Assembly (NCBI GenBank): GCA_037131065.1
Contig: JBAXRT010000065.1
Location: 1 to 15,369 of the forward strand
Reading direction: 5' to 3'
Length of the DNA: 15,369 nucleotides
DNA from: JBAXRT01 sp037131065
GTDB taxonomy: Bacteria; Bacteroidota; Bacteroidia; Bacteroidales; FEN-979
Position 1 is the stretch's first letter, and each line of letters starts with the position of its first letter. The position numbers and the translations under genes are program-made. The notes beneath the pieces are model-generated. The model searched no databases and was not told the DNA's origin. It saw nothing but the letters and a program-made list of their open reading frames with translations. This document shows positions 1 through 8,747 of this stretch, in pieces.

Positions 1-1508
1 AGCTCACAGTAAATTCCGTCATCGGAAAGGTTTTTGCACGGGTAACGCCATGTCATCTCTTTATCCTCGATCAGGTCATCGGCTTTTTCCGGCCCCCATG
101 TACCGGCAGGATAACCGTAAAGGGGAACTTCATGCTCGTTTTTCCAGGACTCAATGACCGGAGTGAGAAATTTCCATGCCTCAAGAACCTCGTCAGTCCT
201 TGCAAAGAGGGTGGCATCTCCTTTTATCGAATCATAGAGAAGCCTCTCATAGGCCGATGGGATCCTGGTATTGGAAAGGTCTTTGTAGTGAAAGTCCATG
301 TTCACATTCTGAACCTCGAAACCTGCCCCGGGAGTTTTCATTCCGAATTTCAGCAGGATCCCCTCATCCGGCTGGATCCGGATGACAAGCTGATTCCAGG
401 ATTGACGGGCCTTGTCGCCCGAAAAAAGGAAATGCGGGGTTGGTTTGAAATGGATCACCACTTCGGTTACGCGGGTAGGAAGTCGTTTCCCCGTCCTGAT
501 ATAAAAAGGAACCCCTCCCCACCGCCAGTTGTCGATATAGAATTTCAGGGCTGCAAAAGTCTCGGTGAAGGAGTTTGAGGGAACGCCCTCCTCTTCACGG
601 TAGCCGGGAACAGATTTACCTTTGATCGTTGAAGTAAGATACTGTCCCCGGATGGCAACCTGGTGGATCTCCTCTCTCCGGATTGGCCGAAGGGATTGGA
701 ACACCTTTAAAATTTCATTCCTGATGGCTGCCGGTTCAAGAGAGGAAGGCGGTTCCATGGCTGTCAGCGCAGTAACCTGCAGGAGGTGGTTCTGCACCAT
801 GTCGCGCAGGGCACCCGAGCTGTCGTAGTAACCGCCACGCTTTTCGACCCCGATGCTTTCGGCCGAGGTGATCTCAACATGATGGATATAATTCCGGTTC
901 CACAGCGGTTCGAACATCCCGTTTGAAAACCGGGTCACCAGCAGGTTCTGAACCGTTTCCTTTCCTAAATAATGATCAATCCTGAACAACTGCTCCTCCT
1001 CCCAATCACCAAGGAGCTGGTCTTTAAGTTCAAGGGCAGACCGGAGGTCATAGCCAAAAGGCTTTTCAATGATCACGCGTTTCCAGCCATCTTCCTGCCG
1101 GTTCAGTCCTGCCGCTGCCAGGTGCCGTGGAATTACGCCATAGAGGTTCGGAGGGGTGGAAAGATAAAAAACAGTATTTCCTCCAATCTGCAACCTTTCG
1201 CGAAGCAGCTCAATTTCATTTTTAAGGGAGAAGTAGGTAGAGACCTGATCAAACTGGATGGTCGTATAATACAGTTTCTGAATAAAGTTATTAATCCCCG
1301 AATCATCCTCGATCTCTTTAAACTCACAGATGGCTGATCTCATTGCCTCCCTGAATGCTTCGTTTGTAAGCCCGGAGCGTGAAACACCCAGCAGGGCGAA
1401 CCTTTCAGGTAAAAGTTTCTGAACGTAAAGGGAATACAACGCCGGGATCAGTTTCCTTCGTGTCAGATCACCCGAGGCGCCGAAAATCACATAACACAAA
1501 CTATCCAT
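1..1508 (-). CDS. zwf: Glucose-6-phosphate 1-dehydrogenase, 3' end cut by window
   Basis: This enzyme oxidises glucose 6-phosphate to 6-phosphogluconolactone with NADP+ (or NAD+), the first step of the oxidative pentose-phosphate pathway, in the cytoplasm. The reading frame is open from the ATG at 1508 to the left edge, giving 502 codons. The N-terminal dinucleotide-binding motif GASGDL lies at residues 10-15. EKPFGYDL follows near residue 150, and the family active-site signature RIDHYLGKE is at residues 176-184. The visible C-terminus contains YPAGTWGPEKAD, where family members end, so only a few codons and the stop are missing. The start lies 22 bp after the gnd stop on the same strand, so the two are probably co-transcribed, with gnd first. 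No clear Shine-Dalgarno is visible. The spacer is a heptamer repeat. The identification is secure. Confidence 0.97.
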   Translation of the reverse strand, partial: MDSLCYVIFGASGDLTRRKLIPALYSLYVQKLLPERFALLGVSRSGLTNEAFREAMRSAICEFKEIEDDSGINNFIQKLYYTTIQFDQVSTYFSLKNEIELLRERLQIGGNTVFYLSTPPNLYGVIPRHLAAAGLNRQEDGWKRVIIEKPFGYDLRSALELKDQLLGDWEEEQLFRIDHYLGKETVQNLLVTRFSNGMFEPLWNRNYIHHVEITSAESIGVEKRGGYYDSSGALRDMVQNHLLQVTALTAMEPPSSLEPAAIRNEILKVFQSLRPIRREEIHQVAIRGQYLTSTIKGKSVPGYREEEGVPSNSFTETFAALKFYIDNWRWGGVPFYIRTGKRLPTRVTEVVIHFKPTPHFLFSGDKARQSWNQLVIRIQPDEGILLKFGMKTPGAGFEVQNVNMDFHYKDLSNTRIPSAYERLLYDSIKGDATLFARTDEVLEAWKFLTPVIESWKNEHEVPLYGYPAGTWGPEKADDLIEDKEMTWRYPCKNLSDDGIYCE

Positions 1509-1515
1509 ACAACTC

Positions 1516-1543
1516 GTCACTCGTCATTAGTCATTCGTCACTC
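1516..1543. repeat. 4 x 7-bp tandem repeat at the gnd/zwf junction
   Basis: Four adjacent 7-bp units (plus-strand consensus GTCAYTM; first and last unit GTCACTC) run without gaps. The repeat contains the last codons and TGA stop of gnd (1531-1533) and ends 7 bp before the zwf start codon. Because 7 is not a multiple of 3, a gain or loss of one unit would change the gnd C-terminus or the gnd-zwf spacing. Confidence 0.85.
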
Positions 1544-2433
1544 TTTTTCACCGCGTGTCCTCCAAACTGGTTTCGCAGTGCTGCCAGCATCTTCATGGCG
1601 AAAGATTCATCCTGTCGCGACTGGAACCGGGTAAAGAGGGAGGCGGTGATGACATGGGCAGGCACATCAAAATCGATGGCTGTCTGAACGGTCCAGCGCC
1701 CCTCCCCGCTATCCTGTACATAATCTTTCAGGTGGTCCAGACGGGGATCTTCCCGGAGTGCATTCACGGCCAGTTCCAGCAGCCAGGAGCGGACCACGCT
1801 GCCATACTGCCAGGTATCGGCAATTTTGGTGAGGTCCAGGTCATAGGGAGATTTCTGCAGGATCTCGAAACCTTCGGCATAGGCCTGCATCATCCCGTAT
1901 TCGATCCCGTTATGCACCATCTTCACCAGGTGGCCTGACCCGGAGGCTCCGCAATAAACAAATCCGTTTTCAGGAGCCAGGGAGCGGAACAGGGGGTCAA
2001 CAAATTCAGCGGCCTCCTTATTCCCTCCAACCATCAGGCAATAACCGTTCTTCAGACCCCACACCCCACCGCTGGTACCGCAGTCGAGGTAATGGATACC
2101 CTTTGATGCTGCCTTCTCGGCCCGCAATTTTGTATCTCTCCAGAAGGAGTTGCCCCCGTCGATGATGATATCGTCCTTATTTAACAAGGTCAGAAGCAAA
2201 TCGAGATTGTCGTCGACCGGTTTTCCGGAAGGAACCATCAACCAGACCACTTTACGACCGGCCAACTTTTCGGTCAGCTCTCTGACCGTAGATGACCCGG
2301 TGGCACCCTTTTTACTGATCTCTTCCACGGTTGCCTGGCTCCTGTTCCATACCACAACCTCATGGTGATCATTCAGTAACCGCTGGACCATATTGAAGCC
2401 CATCTTTCCAAGTCCGATAAAACCGATTCTCAT
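1531..2433 (-). CDS. gnd: 6-phosphogluconate dehydrogenase, decarboxylating, short form
   Basis: This enzyme oxidatively decarboxylates 6-phosphogluconate to ribulose 5-phosphate and would act directly downstream of zwf. The 300-residue length fits the short, often NAD-dependent class rather than the roughly 470-residue classical enzyme. The Rossmann glycine motif GLGKMG is at residues 7-12 and DGGNSFWRDT at 92-101. The substrate loop around CGTSGGVWGLKNG spans 118-130. The catalytic helix GSGHLVKMVHNGIEYGMMQ (about 165-183) carries K171, N175 and E178. DSGEGRWTVQTAID begins near residue 241. The ATG at 2433 is chosen because the Rossmann motif begins immediately after it, as expected. Cofactor preference is inferred from class only. 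A Bacteroidota-type promoter candidate lies about 110 bp upstream. Confidence 0.96.
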   Translation of the reverse strand: MRIGFIGLGKMGFNMVQRLLNDHHEVVVWNRSQATVEEISKKGATGSSTVRELTEKLAGRKVVWLMVPSGKPVDDNLDLLLTLLNKDDIIIDGGNSFWRDTKLRAEKAASKGIHYLDCGTSGGVWGLKNGYCLMVGGNKEAAEFVDPLFRSLAPENGFVYCGASGSGHLVKMVHNGIEYGMMQAYAEGFEILQKSPYDLDLTKIADTWQYGSVVRSWLLELAVNALREDPRLDHLKDYVQDSGEGRWTVQTAIDFDVPAHVITASLFTRFQSRQDESFAMKMLAALRNQFGGHAVKKSDE

Positions 2434-2544
2434 GTTTTAATGTGTTTAAAAAATCCTGCTTATTTATACAGCTCATTTTATTAGGATAACTCCATGAAAA
2501 ACAGACGAATTTTGCATGGATTGTTTCGAATTTAATGCTTTCCG

Positions 2545-2577
2545 CAAAGTTAAAACAATTTCCCGAGTGCCTGGAAA
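2545..2577 (-). promoter_or_regulatory. Candidate promoter for gnd-zwf
   Basis: On the minus strand TAACTTTG (2552 down to 2545) matches the Bacteroidota -7 consensus TAnnTTTG exactly. Twenty-one bases upstream is TTTC (2577-2574), one mismatch from the -33 element TTTG. Transcription would start near 2539, leaving a leader of about 105 nt before gnd. The leader is AT-rich and I recognise no riboswitch in it. Confidence 0.45.
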
Positions 2578-2606
2578 TGGTTTCTTTCCGGGAAGATGAT
2601 ATTTAT

Positions 2607-2614
2607 TATATTTA
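2607..2614 (+). promoter_or_regulatory. Weak -7-like box before the metallophosphoesterase gene
   Basis: TATATTTA is one mismatch from TAnnTTTG and lies 25 bp before the ATG at 2640, similar to the spacing at the two better promoters in this window. The possible -33 partner (TTTC, 2581-2584) is 22 bp away. The 206-bp divergent spacer between gnd and this gene is otherwise AT-rich and shows no repeat or RNA that I can support. Confidence 0.25.
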
Positions 2615-2639
2615 CGGTGAAATCATTATCACACGCAAG

Positions 2640-4298
2640 ATGAAAAAGTTCCCGGATTTATTTTTTCTGCTTTGTCTGCCTGCACTGGTGACCATCCTTC
2701 TTTTCCAATCCTGTAAAAAGAAAGAGACTCCAGTTGACCCGCAGTACCTGGAGGTAACGCTCCCGGCGCTTACCCTTCAGAATGAACTATACTATTCATT
2801 GAACAACAATGTCCGGTCGGTTGAACTTGAATTCAATGAGCCCCTTGATACCGCCACGATCCGGGGACAACTCACCTTCTCTGATAAATCGGGGAGTTTT
2901 GGCGACGCCTTCTCCTGCCTTGCAATGGACCGGAAAATTGTCATTCAGTTTCTGCCAGGGTTCTCCCTGAAAAAGGGATGGAGGTACCTGCTGACGATCG
3001 GGACGGGTGTAAAATCCACATCCGGAACAACGTTTCCATCGTCCTGCACGATTGAGTTCAGGACAAGCACGCTGAACCTGAACCTGGGAGGTGGTCCCGT
3101 TAAACGCGATGCCATCCTTTGTATCAGCGACATACACCTGGGCGAATACCGGGCGGTGACAGGCAATTACTGCTGGTTCAGCAAAAACCAGGTCCCGTTG
3201 ACCGACCTGCTGGACGATGTCCTGAACAACGGTGAAGCGCGTCAGGTGGTGATCATGGGCGATCTTTTCGACGGATGGATCATTCCTTACCGGACGTCGC
3301 CATTCGATTCATCGGCAGGAGTTCATGATGCGAGGGGCTATTTTCTCTCAGTAGCGAATTCGCCGGTTAATCTTCCCGTGATAAACAAACTGAAAGCGAT
3401 CGCAGCCAGCGACAGCACGGAACTGATCTATATTCCCGGGAATCACGATATGCTGCTGACCCAATCCATCCTCGAAGAGATCATTCCGGGTGTGATCTGG
3501 CAGGGCAACATTGCAGGCCTCGGGAATTACTCACCGGTGGATGAGGTCATCATGGAACACGGGCATCGTTTTGATTTCTTCAACTGCCCCCAACCGCTGG
3601 TCAGCACAGGGCATATGCTTCCCCCGGGGTTTTTCATCTCACGGCTCCAGGCCGCAGGTTTGCAGGAGCATCATGGTGGTAAGATGAAAGAGGGTTATGG
3701 CACTAAAGGTTCAGCTGAGTTCATCCTGGCATGGATCCTGGCTTACGAATATCTTCACATCAAGTTCTCTCTTACCATCCATCCCGATTCACTGAATATT
3801 AAAATGGGCGGCATCGACGGTTACACGAGCCTGTTTTCATTTAACAGCGCCAGGGATATGTATGCAGGATCCATTGAAGATCATTGGGAAGCAACACAGA
3901 CGCTCAACCAGGTACCGGTTCATATGCCGGTTATCATGGCCATCCTCGACGGCAACATGGATATGTTCATTGCAGCGACTTACGAGTACATGGCGAGTAC
4001 AGCGCCCAAAAAATACAGGATGGCGGCCTTCGGCCATACCCATAACCCGGAACTGATTTTCTTCCCGTCTGCGAAGAATCCTGTTGGAATCTATGCCAAT
4101 TCAGGCTCCTGGGTCAACGCAGAACTTTGCGACAAACCGGTTAGGACCTATCTTATGATCCGGCCAGCCCAATGGACAGGCTCCGACCTGGATATCGTCT
4201 CCCTGTTCCAGTACAATCTCGACAGCGGTGGAGGGAACCCTGACCCGGATTACATCCCTTTCCTCCTCTCGGAGGAGAGCATTTATGCAGGGAAATAA
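2640..4298 (+). CDS. Lipoprotein with Ig-like domain and metallophosphoesterase domain
   Basis: This 552-residue protein is predicted to be membrane-anchored and to hydrolyse a phosphoester; the substrate is unknown. The signal peptide ends in a lipobox with FQSC, giving the lipidated Cys25. That is why the ATG at 2640 is preferred over an in-frame ATG at 2535. Residues about 35-150 resemble a bacterial Ig-like (Big_5/SbsA-type) domain, with ELEFNEPLD followed by a GWRYLLTIGTGV strand. The calcineurin-like phosphoesterase follows: SDIHLG (D164, H166), GDLFDGW from G207, GNHD at 267-270, EHGH at 306-309 and GHTH at 465-468, so all metal-binding blocks are present. GDLFDGW recalls LpxH-like enzymes, but the secretion signal argues against LpxH. 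It is the first of three close genes; 16 bp separate it from the channel gene. Confidence 0.88.
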   Translation: MKKFPDLFFLLCLPALVTILLFQSCKKKETPVDPQYLEVTLPALTLQNELYYSLNNNVRSVELEFNEPLDTATIRGQLTFSDKSGSFGDAFSCLAMDRKIVIQFLPGFSLKKGWRYLLTIGTGVKSTSGTTFPSSCTIEFRTSTLNLNLGGGPVKRDAILCISDIHLGEYRAVTGNYCWFSKNQVPLTDLLDDVLNNGEARQVVIMGDLFDGWIIPYRTSPFDSSAGVHDARGYFLSVANSPVNLPVINKLKAIAASDSTELIYIPGNHDMLLTQSILEEIIPGVIWQGNIAGLGNYSPVDEVIMEHGHRFDFFNCPQPLVSTGHMLPPGFFISRLQAAGLQEHHGGKMKEGYGTKGSAEFILAWILAYEYLHIKFSLTIHPDSLNIKMGGIDGYTSLFSFNSARDMYAGSIEDHWEATQTLNQVPVHMPVIMAILDGNMDMFIAATYEYMASTAPKKYRMAAFGHTHNPELIFFPSAKNPVGIYANSGSWVNAELCDKPVRTYLMIRPAQWTGSDLDIVSLFQYNLDSGGGNPDPDYIPFLLSEESIYAGK

Positions 4299-4314
4299 TA
4301 AAAATTCCTTGACC

Positions 4315-5952
4315 ATGAAAAATCATTTAGTAAAAATATTCCATGGATTCCTGGCCATCGCTGCTGTATTCTTATGGTTCCTGCCGGTGGCATCTGTTGC
4401 TCAGTCAACAAACGATGTGGACCCTGACCCGGCTTCCCGTCAGATCAATGTCGCCCCGGTAAAGGTGGATGGGGAGATCATCTTTTTTATCAGGGGGATC
4501 TCCTCTTACACAGCACAGCAGCGTGCCGAAGCAATCAGCACAAGGATTATCGATGCCGCGGCAGACTATGATGTTCCGGTAGATTCGGTACAGATCATTT
4601 CCGGGACAGACCGGATAAAGATATTTGCAGGTCCTCACTTTATCATGAACATTTACCAGGCGGATGCAACCCGCGAAGGGATCCAACAGGCAGTCCTTGC
4701 TGAAATGATCCATCATAAATTGGTAATTACCATCGAGAAGTACCGGCACGAACGGAGCCGTCCCGTCCTGATAAAAAAAATATTTTATGCTACGGGGGCA
4801 CTGGTTCTGCTTCTGCTTATCATGTTCGGTCTCCTCCGTCTCATCCGGTGGGTCAACCGACTGATCCAGTCCAGGATCAAATCAAAGATCGAATCGATGG
4901 AAACAAAATCTTTCCACCTGATCCAGTCGGGTCAGCTTTGGAAAGCATTTCATCTGCTCTTCCATGTATTAAGGATCGTGATCATCGTGTTGATCATCGC
5001 AGTGTTTTTCCAGTTTATTCTCAGCCTCTTTCCCTGGACAAACAGCATAGCAGTTTACACGCTAAATCTTTTTCTTGAACCGGTCCTGACCATTTTTCGG
5101 GGTTTTGTTTCCTTTCTGCCCAGTCTCGCTTTTCTGATCGTGATCTACGTGGTGACCCGCTACCTGCTGAAACTGATCAAAATGCTCTTTACCGGAGTCC
5201 AGACGGGGGAGATCACACTTTCATCCTTCAAACCCGAATGGGCCATGCCTACCTTCCGGATTGTCAGGGTCTTCATCATTGTATTTGCCGTCATCATTGC
5301 CTACCCGTACATCCCGGGATCAGAAACCAGCGCCTTCAAAGGGGTTTCGGTATTCATGGGGATCCTTCTCTCCCTGGGGTCATCCTCCCTGATCGGCAAT
5401 GTGATCGCAGGATATTCGATGACCTACAGGGGGGCATATAAGATCGGCGACTGGATCCTGGTCAACGGGAACATCGGGGTTGTGGAGGAACAAAAATTGC
5501 TGGTTACCCGTTTACGTTCTTTGAAAAACGAAGAGATCGTAATCCCCAATTCCCTTCTGCTGAACAGCCTTATCCTTAATTACAGCACGAAGTCACAGGG
5601 CCAGGGATTGATACTTCATACAACGGTCGGCATTGGTTATGAAACCCCATGGCGGCAGGTGGAGGCCATGCTCAAACTGGCAGCGGCACGGACCGTTGGG
5701 TTGAAAAAAGATCCGCCTCCTTTCGTCCTGCAGGAATCACTGGGCGATTTTGCCATTACTTACCAGCTGAATGTTTTCTGTGACAACCCCTCCCGGATGA
5801 AAGAGTATTATACGCTGCTGCATCAGAATATCCTGGATGTCTTCAACGAGAACAATGTCCAGATCATGACCCCTGCCTACGAGCGGGATCCGGCGGAACC
5901 GAAGGTTGTACCACCCGACCAGTGGAATACACCCCTTACAAAGGAGAAATAA
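4315..5952 (+). CDS. MscS-family mechanosensitive ion channel with extra N-terminal region
   Basis: This 545-residue protein probably relieves osmotic stress through an inner-membrane pore. Residues 1-30 form a signal peptide ending near SVAQS. Residues about 45-145 form a soluble domain, likely periplasmic (VKVDGEIIFFIRGI, then two helical stretches). Likely membrane segments are at 155-177, 216-238, 260-285, 314-333 and 341-366. The last is the MscS pore helix with GSSSLIGNVIAG. The conserved beta domain follows (YKIGDWILVNGNIGVVEE, then EEIVIPNS at 406-413), then an alpha/beta C-terminal domain. The ATG at 4315 gives a normal signal peptide. An in-frame ATG at 4285 has GGAGGAG 7 bp upstream and would overlap the previous gene by 14 bp; it cannot be excluded. 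The family call is firm, but true mechanosensitivity is inferred. Confidence 0.93.
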   Translation: MKNHLVKIFHGFLAIAAVFLWFLPVASVAQSTNDVDPDPASRQINVAPVKVDGEIIFFIRGISSYTAQQRAEAISTRIIDAAADYDVPVDSVQIISGTDRIKIFAGPHFIMNIYQADATREGIQQAVLAEMIHHKLVITIEKYRHERSRPVLIKKIFYATGALVLLLLIMFGLLRLIRWVNRLIQSRIKSKIESMETKSFHLIQSGQLWKAFHLLFHVLRIVIIVLIIAVFFQFILSLFPWTNSIAVYTLNLFLEPVLTIFRGFVSFLPSLAFLIVIYVVTRYLLKLIKMLFTGVQTGEITLSSFKPEWAMPTFRIVRVFIIVFAVIIAYPYIPGSETSAFKGVSVFMGILLSLGSSSLIGNVIAGYSMTYRGAYKIGDWILVNGNIGVVEEQKLLVTRLRSLKNEEIVIPNSLLLNSLILNYSTKSQGQGLILHTTVGIGYETPWRQVEAMLKLAAARTVGLKKDPPPFVLQESLGDFAITYQLNVFCDNPSRMKEYYTLLHQNILDVFNENNVQIMTPAYERDPAEPKVVPPDQWNTPLTKEK

Positions 5953-5969
5953 GCCAAACACTGAAACGG

Positions 5970-7964
5970 ATGAGAAAAAACAGCATGCTAAAGATTTTTT
6001 TTCTTTTGGTTGTCCTTTCATTTCCTTCGGTTTCCCATGGCTTGAATAACGATGGAAGAAACCCTTCCGGCCCACAGGCTTCAGGGATCAGTGCCCCTGT
6101 GACCCCGGATTATTATGAAAAACTCTTCTATACCTGTAAGGTCTGGGGATTTGTCAAGTATTTTCATTCGGAAACGGCCGATTGCACCATCAATCTCGAC
6201 AGCATCCTTCTTCAGAAACTTCCGGCAATATTCGCAGCTTCCGACGAAACAGCATTTAACCAGGTGCTGCTAGACCTGATCAACAGCCCGGGATCTCCGG
6301 CCCCTCCAACTGTCCCGTTACCGGAAGTCCCCGATAGCCTCAGGTACAACCTTAACCTGGACTGGATCCAGAGCACAATCTTTACACAGCAGGTCAAAGA
6401 TGCGCTTGATACTATTAGGGTAAGGTTCAGACCACGATCCCATTGTCTCGTGGGAGAAGCATTTTATAATGGGAATCCTACGTTTAAGAACGATACCCTT
6501 TATAACCTCAACTCCGGCGTTTATCCCTCTGAACCACTTCGTACCCTTTCCCTGTTCAGATACTGGAACATACTGAACTATTTCTTTCCATATAAGAACA
6601 TCATGGACCAGGATTGGGATACTACCCTCACCGAGGTCATTCCCTTGTTCATTGAAGCCCATACCGCAAGAGAATTTGATAAAGCCGTCATGGTAATGGC
6701 CAAGCGAATTAACGATTCCCATGCCTTCGTATCCGGCGGAGTGGTTTATATAATTTTCGGGAGTTATCTTCCCCGCTTCAGCATCAGTTTGATTGAAAAT
6801 GAGACTGTCATAACCAAAGTCGCCTCTTCAGTCTCAGGAATCAAGGCGGGAGATATTGTCCGGGCCATCGACGGAGTGGAGATAGGCCTGTTGCGCGACA
6901 GTATTGGAGGATACACACATGGCTCCAACGATCTTGCGGTCTCTTCCTTTGTGCACGATGATATCCTGATGGGGTCATACGGCAATTTCAGTATCACGGT
7001 TGAAAATGAAACTGGAACGAATACCTTGTCCCCGCAGAGGACCTGGTCTTCGTTCGAGTACAATAATTTTATGCAAAACACAGGCCCTGTCTGGTTTGAT
7101 ACGGTTGTTAACAAAGGCTGTACTTTCGGATATGTTGATATGGGCCGGCTTACCATCAACGAGGTCGGAACTATGATGGACGACCTCTGGAATACCGATG
7201 CCATTATTTTCGACATCAGGAACTATCCCCTGTCGACCCTGTGGACACTGGCAAACTATTTGTTCACAGAGCCTATCCCGATAGCAAATTTCACTGTGCC
7301 CGACAATCAATATCCTGGGGTCCTCTTCTGGCAGAACGTTTCGATCGGTGGCTATAACACCGACGTATACCAGGGGAAAGTGATCATTCTTTTTGATATC
7401 CGTACCCTCAGCCAGGCCGAATATACCTGCATGGGACTGGAACAGCATCCCGGCTCAATAAAAATAGGGAACCAAACGAAAGCGGCAGATGGAAATGTTT
7501 CGGAAATCTACCTTCAAGGCAACCTAACTACCTATTTTACCGGGCTGGGCACTTTCTATCCCGATTATGAACCGACGCAGCGCATCGGAATCATTCCCGA
7601 CTTTGAGGTCTGGCCCACCATTGAGGGGATCAGGCAGGGGAAAGATGAGGTTCTTGCCTATGCGCTGGATTGCTCCCTGGTCGGACTTGAGAGCCGGAAG
7701 AATTCCGAAGAAACCCTGAACATCTGTCCGAACCCGTTCACCTCCTCAACACGACTGGATTATTCTTTATCTTGCCGCGCACCCGTCAGGACAGAGATAT
7801 TGGATCTGAATGGTAAAGTCATATTCCTTATTCCCGACCGGGTTCATCCTGCAGGAGATTTTTCTGTTGAGATCGACGGATCAAAATGGCCGGCCGGGGT
7901 CTATCTCTGCCGGTTGGTTTCAGGAGATCATGTTACGGTCAGTAAGATGATCAAGGTCCTGTGA
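5970..7964 (+). CDS. S41 peptidase-like protein with PDZ and T9SS C-terminal sorting domain
   Basis: This 664-residue protein is predicted to be secreted and attached to the cell surface by type IX secretion. A signal peptide lies within residues 1-25, ending near VSHG. Residues about 45-265 carry a helical region typical of Bacteroidota S41 proteins (VWGFVKYFHSE, then LFRYWNILNYFFPYKN). A PDZ-like segment is near 270-305 (GIKAGDIVRAIDG). The S41 core (about 385-565) includes IIFDIRNYP and the nucleophile motif LSQAE with Ser481. The expected Lys partner is uncertain, since the block after it reads GNQTKAADGNV. Residues 584-664 form a type A T9SS sorting domain (CPNPF through GVYLCRL to KMIKVL). 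The start at 5970 lies 17 bp after the channel stop; a second ATG at 5985 also precedes the hydrophobic core. Substrate is unknown. Confidence 0.9.
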   Translation: MRKNSMLKIFFLLVVLSFPSVSHGLNNDGRNPSGPQASGISAPVTPDYYEKLFYTCKVWGFVKYFHSETADCTINLDSILLQKLPAIFAASDETAFNQVLLDLINSPGSPAPPTVPLPEVPDSLRYNLNLDWIQSTIFTQQVKDALDTIRVRFRPRSHCLVGEAFYNGNPTFKNDTLYNLNSGVYPSEPLRTLSLFRYWNILNYFFPYKNIMDQDWDTTLTEVIPLFIEAHTAREFDKAVMVMAKRINDSHAFVSGGVVYIIFGSYLPRFSISLIENETVITKVASSVSGIKAGDIVRAIDGVEIGLLRDSIGGYTHGSNDLAVSSFVHDDILMGSYGNFSITVENETGTNTLSPQRTWSSFEYNNFMQNTGPVWFDTVVNKGCTFGYVDMGRLTINEVGTMMDDLWNTDAIIFDIRNYPLSTLWTLANYLFTEPIPIANFTVPDNQYPGVLFWQNVSIGGYNTDVYQGKVIILFDIRTLSQAEYTCMGLEQHPGSIKIGNQTKAADGNVSEIYLQGNLTTYFTGLGTFYPDYEPTQRIGIIPDFEVWPTIEGIRQGKDEVLAYALDCSLVGLESRKNSEETLNICPNPFTSSTRLDYSLSCRAPVRTEILDLNGKVIFLIPDRVHPAGDFSVEIDGSKWPAGVYLCRLVSGDHVTVSKMIKVL

Positions 7965-7966
7965 GA

Positions 7967-7999
7967 TTTGAACGGATATCCTAAATTCAGGTATCTTTG
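7967..7999 (+). promoter_or_regulatory. Bacteroidota-type promoter for the anti-sigma-like/MBL pair
   Basis: TTTG (7967-7970) and TATCTTTG (7992-7999) match the Bacteroidota -33 (TTTG) and -7 (TAnnTTTG) elements exactly, with a 21-bp spacer. The promoter sits in the 55-bp gap after the S41 gene, so the next two genes can be transcribed separately. The leader would be about 14 nt. Confidence 0.7.
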
Positions 8000-8019
8000 A
8001 AAGTGAAAAAGGAATACAG

Positions 8020-8745
8020 GTGAACAACCAGAAATCTGACATAGAGCTTATTGAAAGGCACTTCAGCGGAAAACTTTCACACGAGGAACTGGTGGATTTT
8101 GAGACCAGGCTCGAGGAAGACCATGAGTTTGCCAGGAAATTCCGGCTGAGAAAATCGTTCCCCTCACTCTTCAATGCCGAAGGGGATGACATGATAACCC
8201 AGGCGGTAGAGGAGCTCAGGGAGACTACCCGGAGAAGAAGAAATTACCGCACAAAGGCCGGATATCTCATCCTCTTTCTCCTGTTGGTGGCGGCACTTGT
8301 AATCTCCCTGCTGCTTTTAACAGGAATCATCAGCTTTACAGGGAAACACAACAAGCCGGAACCGGTTATCCGGGAGCAGGTGAAACCGGCCGTTAAAAAG
8401 CCAGTTACAAGGAAACCAATCCCCGTCACGATTCCCGAAAAGCCTCAGCAGCCTGCCCCGGGTGACCCGGTCTCAGCACTCCAGAAATCAATTATATTAG
8501 AGAGCCCGGACAACAACATGATCTTTAGCCGCAATTCCGAGATTGTTTTCCGGTGGAAAATGGAGACAGATACCTTCACCCGGTTATGCGTCATTTCTGA
8601 TATCGGCGACAGGGTGATCTGGTGGCGGGGGATCATACCGGGGATACAGGAGTACATGGTCCCGGCCAGCACCTTCAAACCGGGAAGGTTTTTCTGGTAC
8701 GTGGGAAGCAGGGAGGTGAAGCGTACAATTGTAATTAAAGAGTGA
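8020..8745 (+). CDS. Single-pass membrane protein with anti-sigma-like N-terminus
   Basis: This 241-residue protein has no assignable enzyme activity. The N-terminus (IELIERHFSGKLSHEELVDF, then LEEDHEFARKF) resembles the short helical segment that opens many Bacteroidota anti-sigma factors and related membrane stubs. No zinc-binding His/Cys set is visible. One membrane helix is at about residues 80-104 after an Arg-rich run, giving a cytoplasmic N-terminus. A Pro/Lys-rich linker (about 112-155) follows, then a roughly 80-residue C-terminal beta-rich domain with ESPDNNMIFSRNSEIVFRW, as in envelope Ig/FN3-like folds. The start codon is GTG at 8020, supported by the promoter 21 bp upstream. No sigma factor gene is adjacent, so an anti-sigma role is only a possibility. 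The stop is 2 bp before the next gene, implying coupled translation. Confidence 0.75.
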   Translation: MNNQKSDIELIERHFSGKLSHEELVDFETRLEEDHEFARKFRLRKSFPSLFNAEGDDMITQAVEELRETTRRRRNYRTKAGYLILFLLLVAALVISLLLLTGIISFTGKHNKPEPVIREQVKPAVKKPVTRKPIPVTIPEKPQQPAPGDPVSALQKSIILESPDNNMIFSRNSEIVFRWKMETDTFTRLCVISDIGDRVIWWRGIIPGIQEYMVPASTFKPGRFFWYVGSREVKRTIVIKE

Positions 8746-8747
8746 CC

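Noticed and set aside
972..1337. A plus-strand open frame of 121 codons
   Set aside because: It is antisense to zwf, whose frame is continuous here and includes the active-site signature.
4228..4314. Longer N-terminus for the MscS channel from 4228
   Set aside because: It would overlap the previous gene by 71 bp and place an Arg-rich stretch before the signal peptide; starts at 4315 or 4285 fit better.
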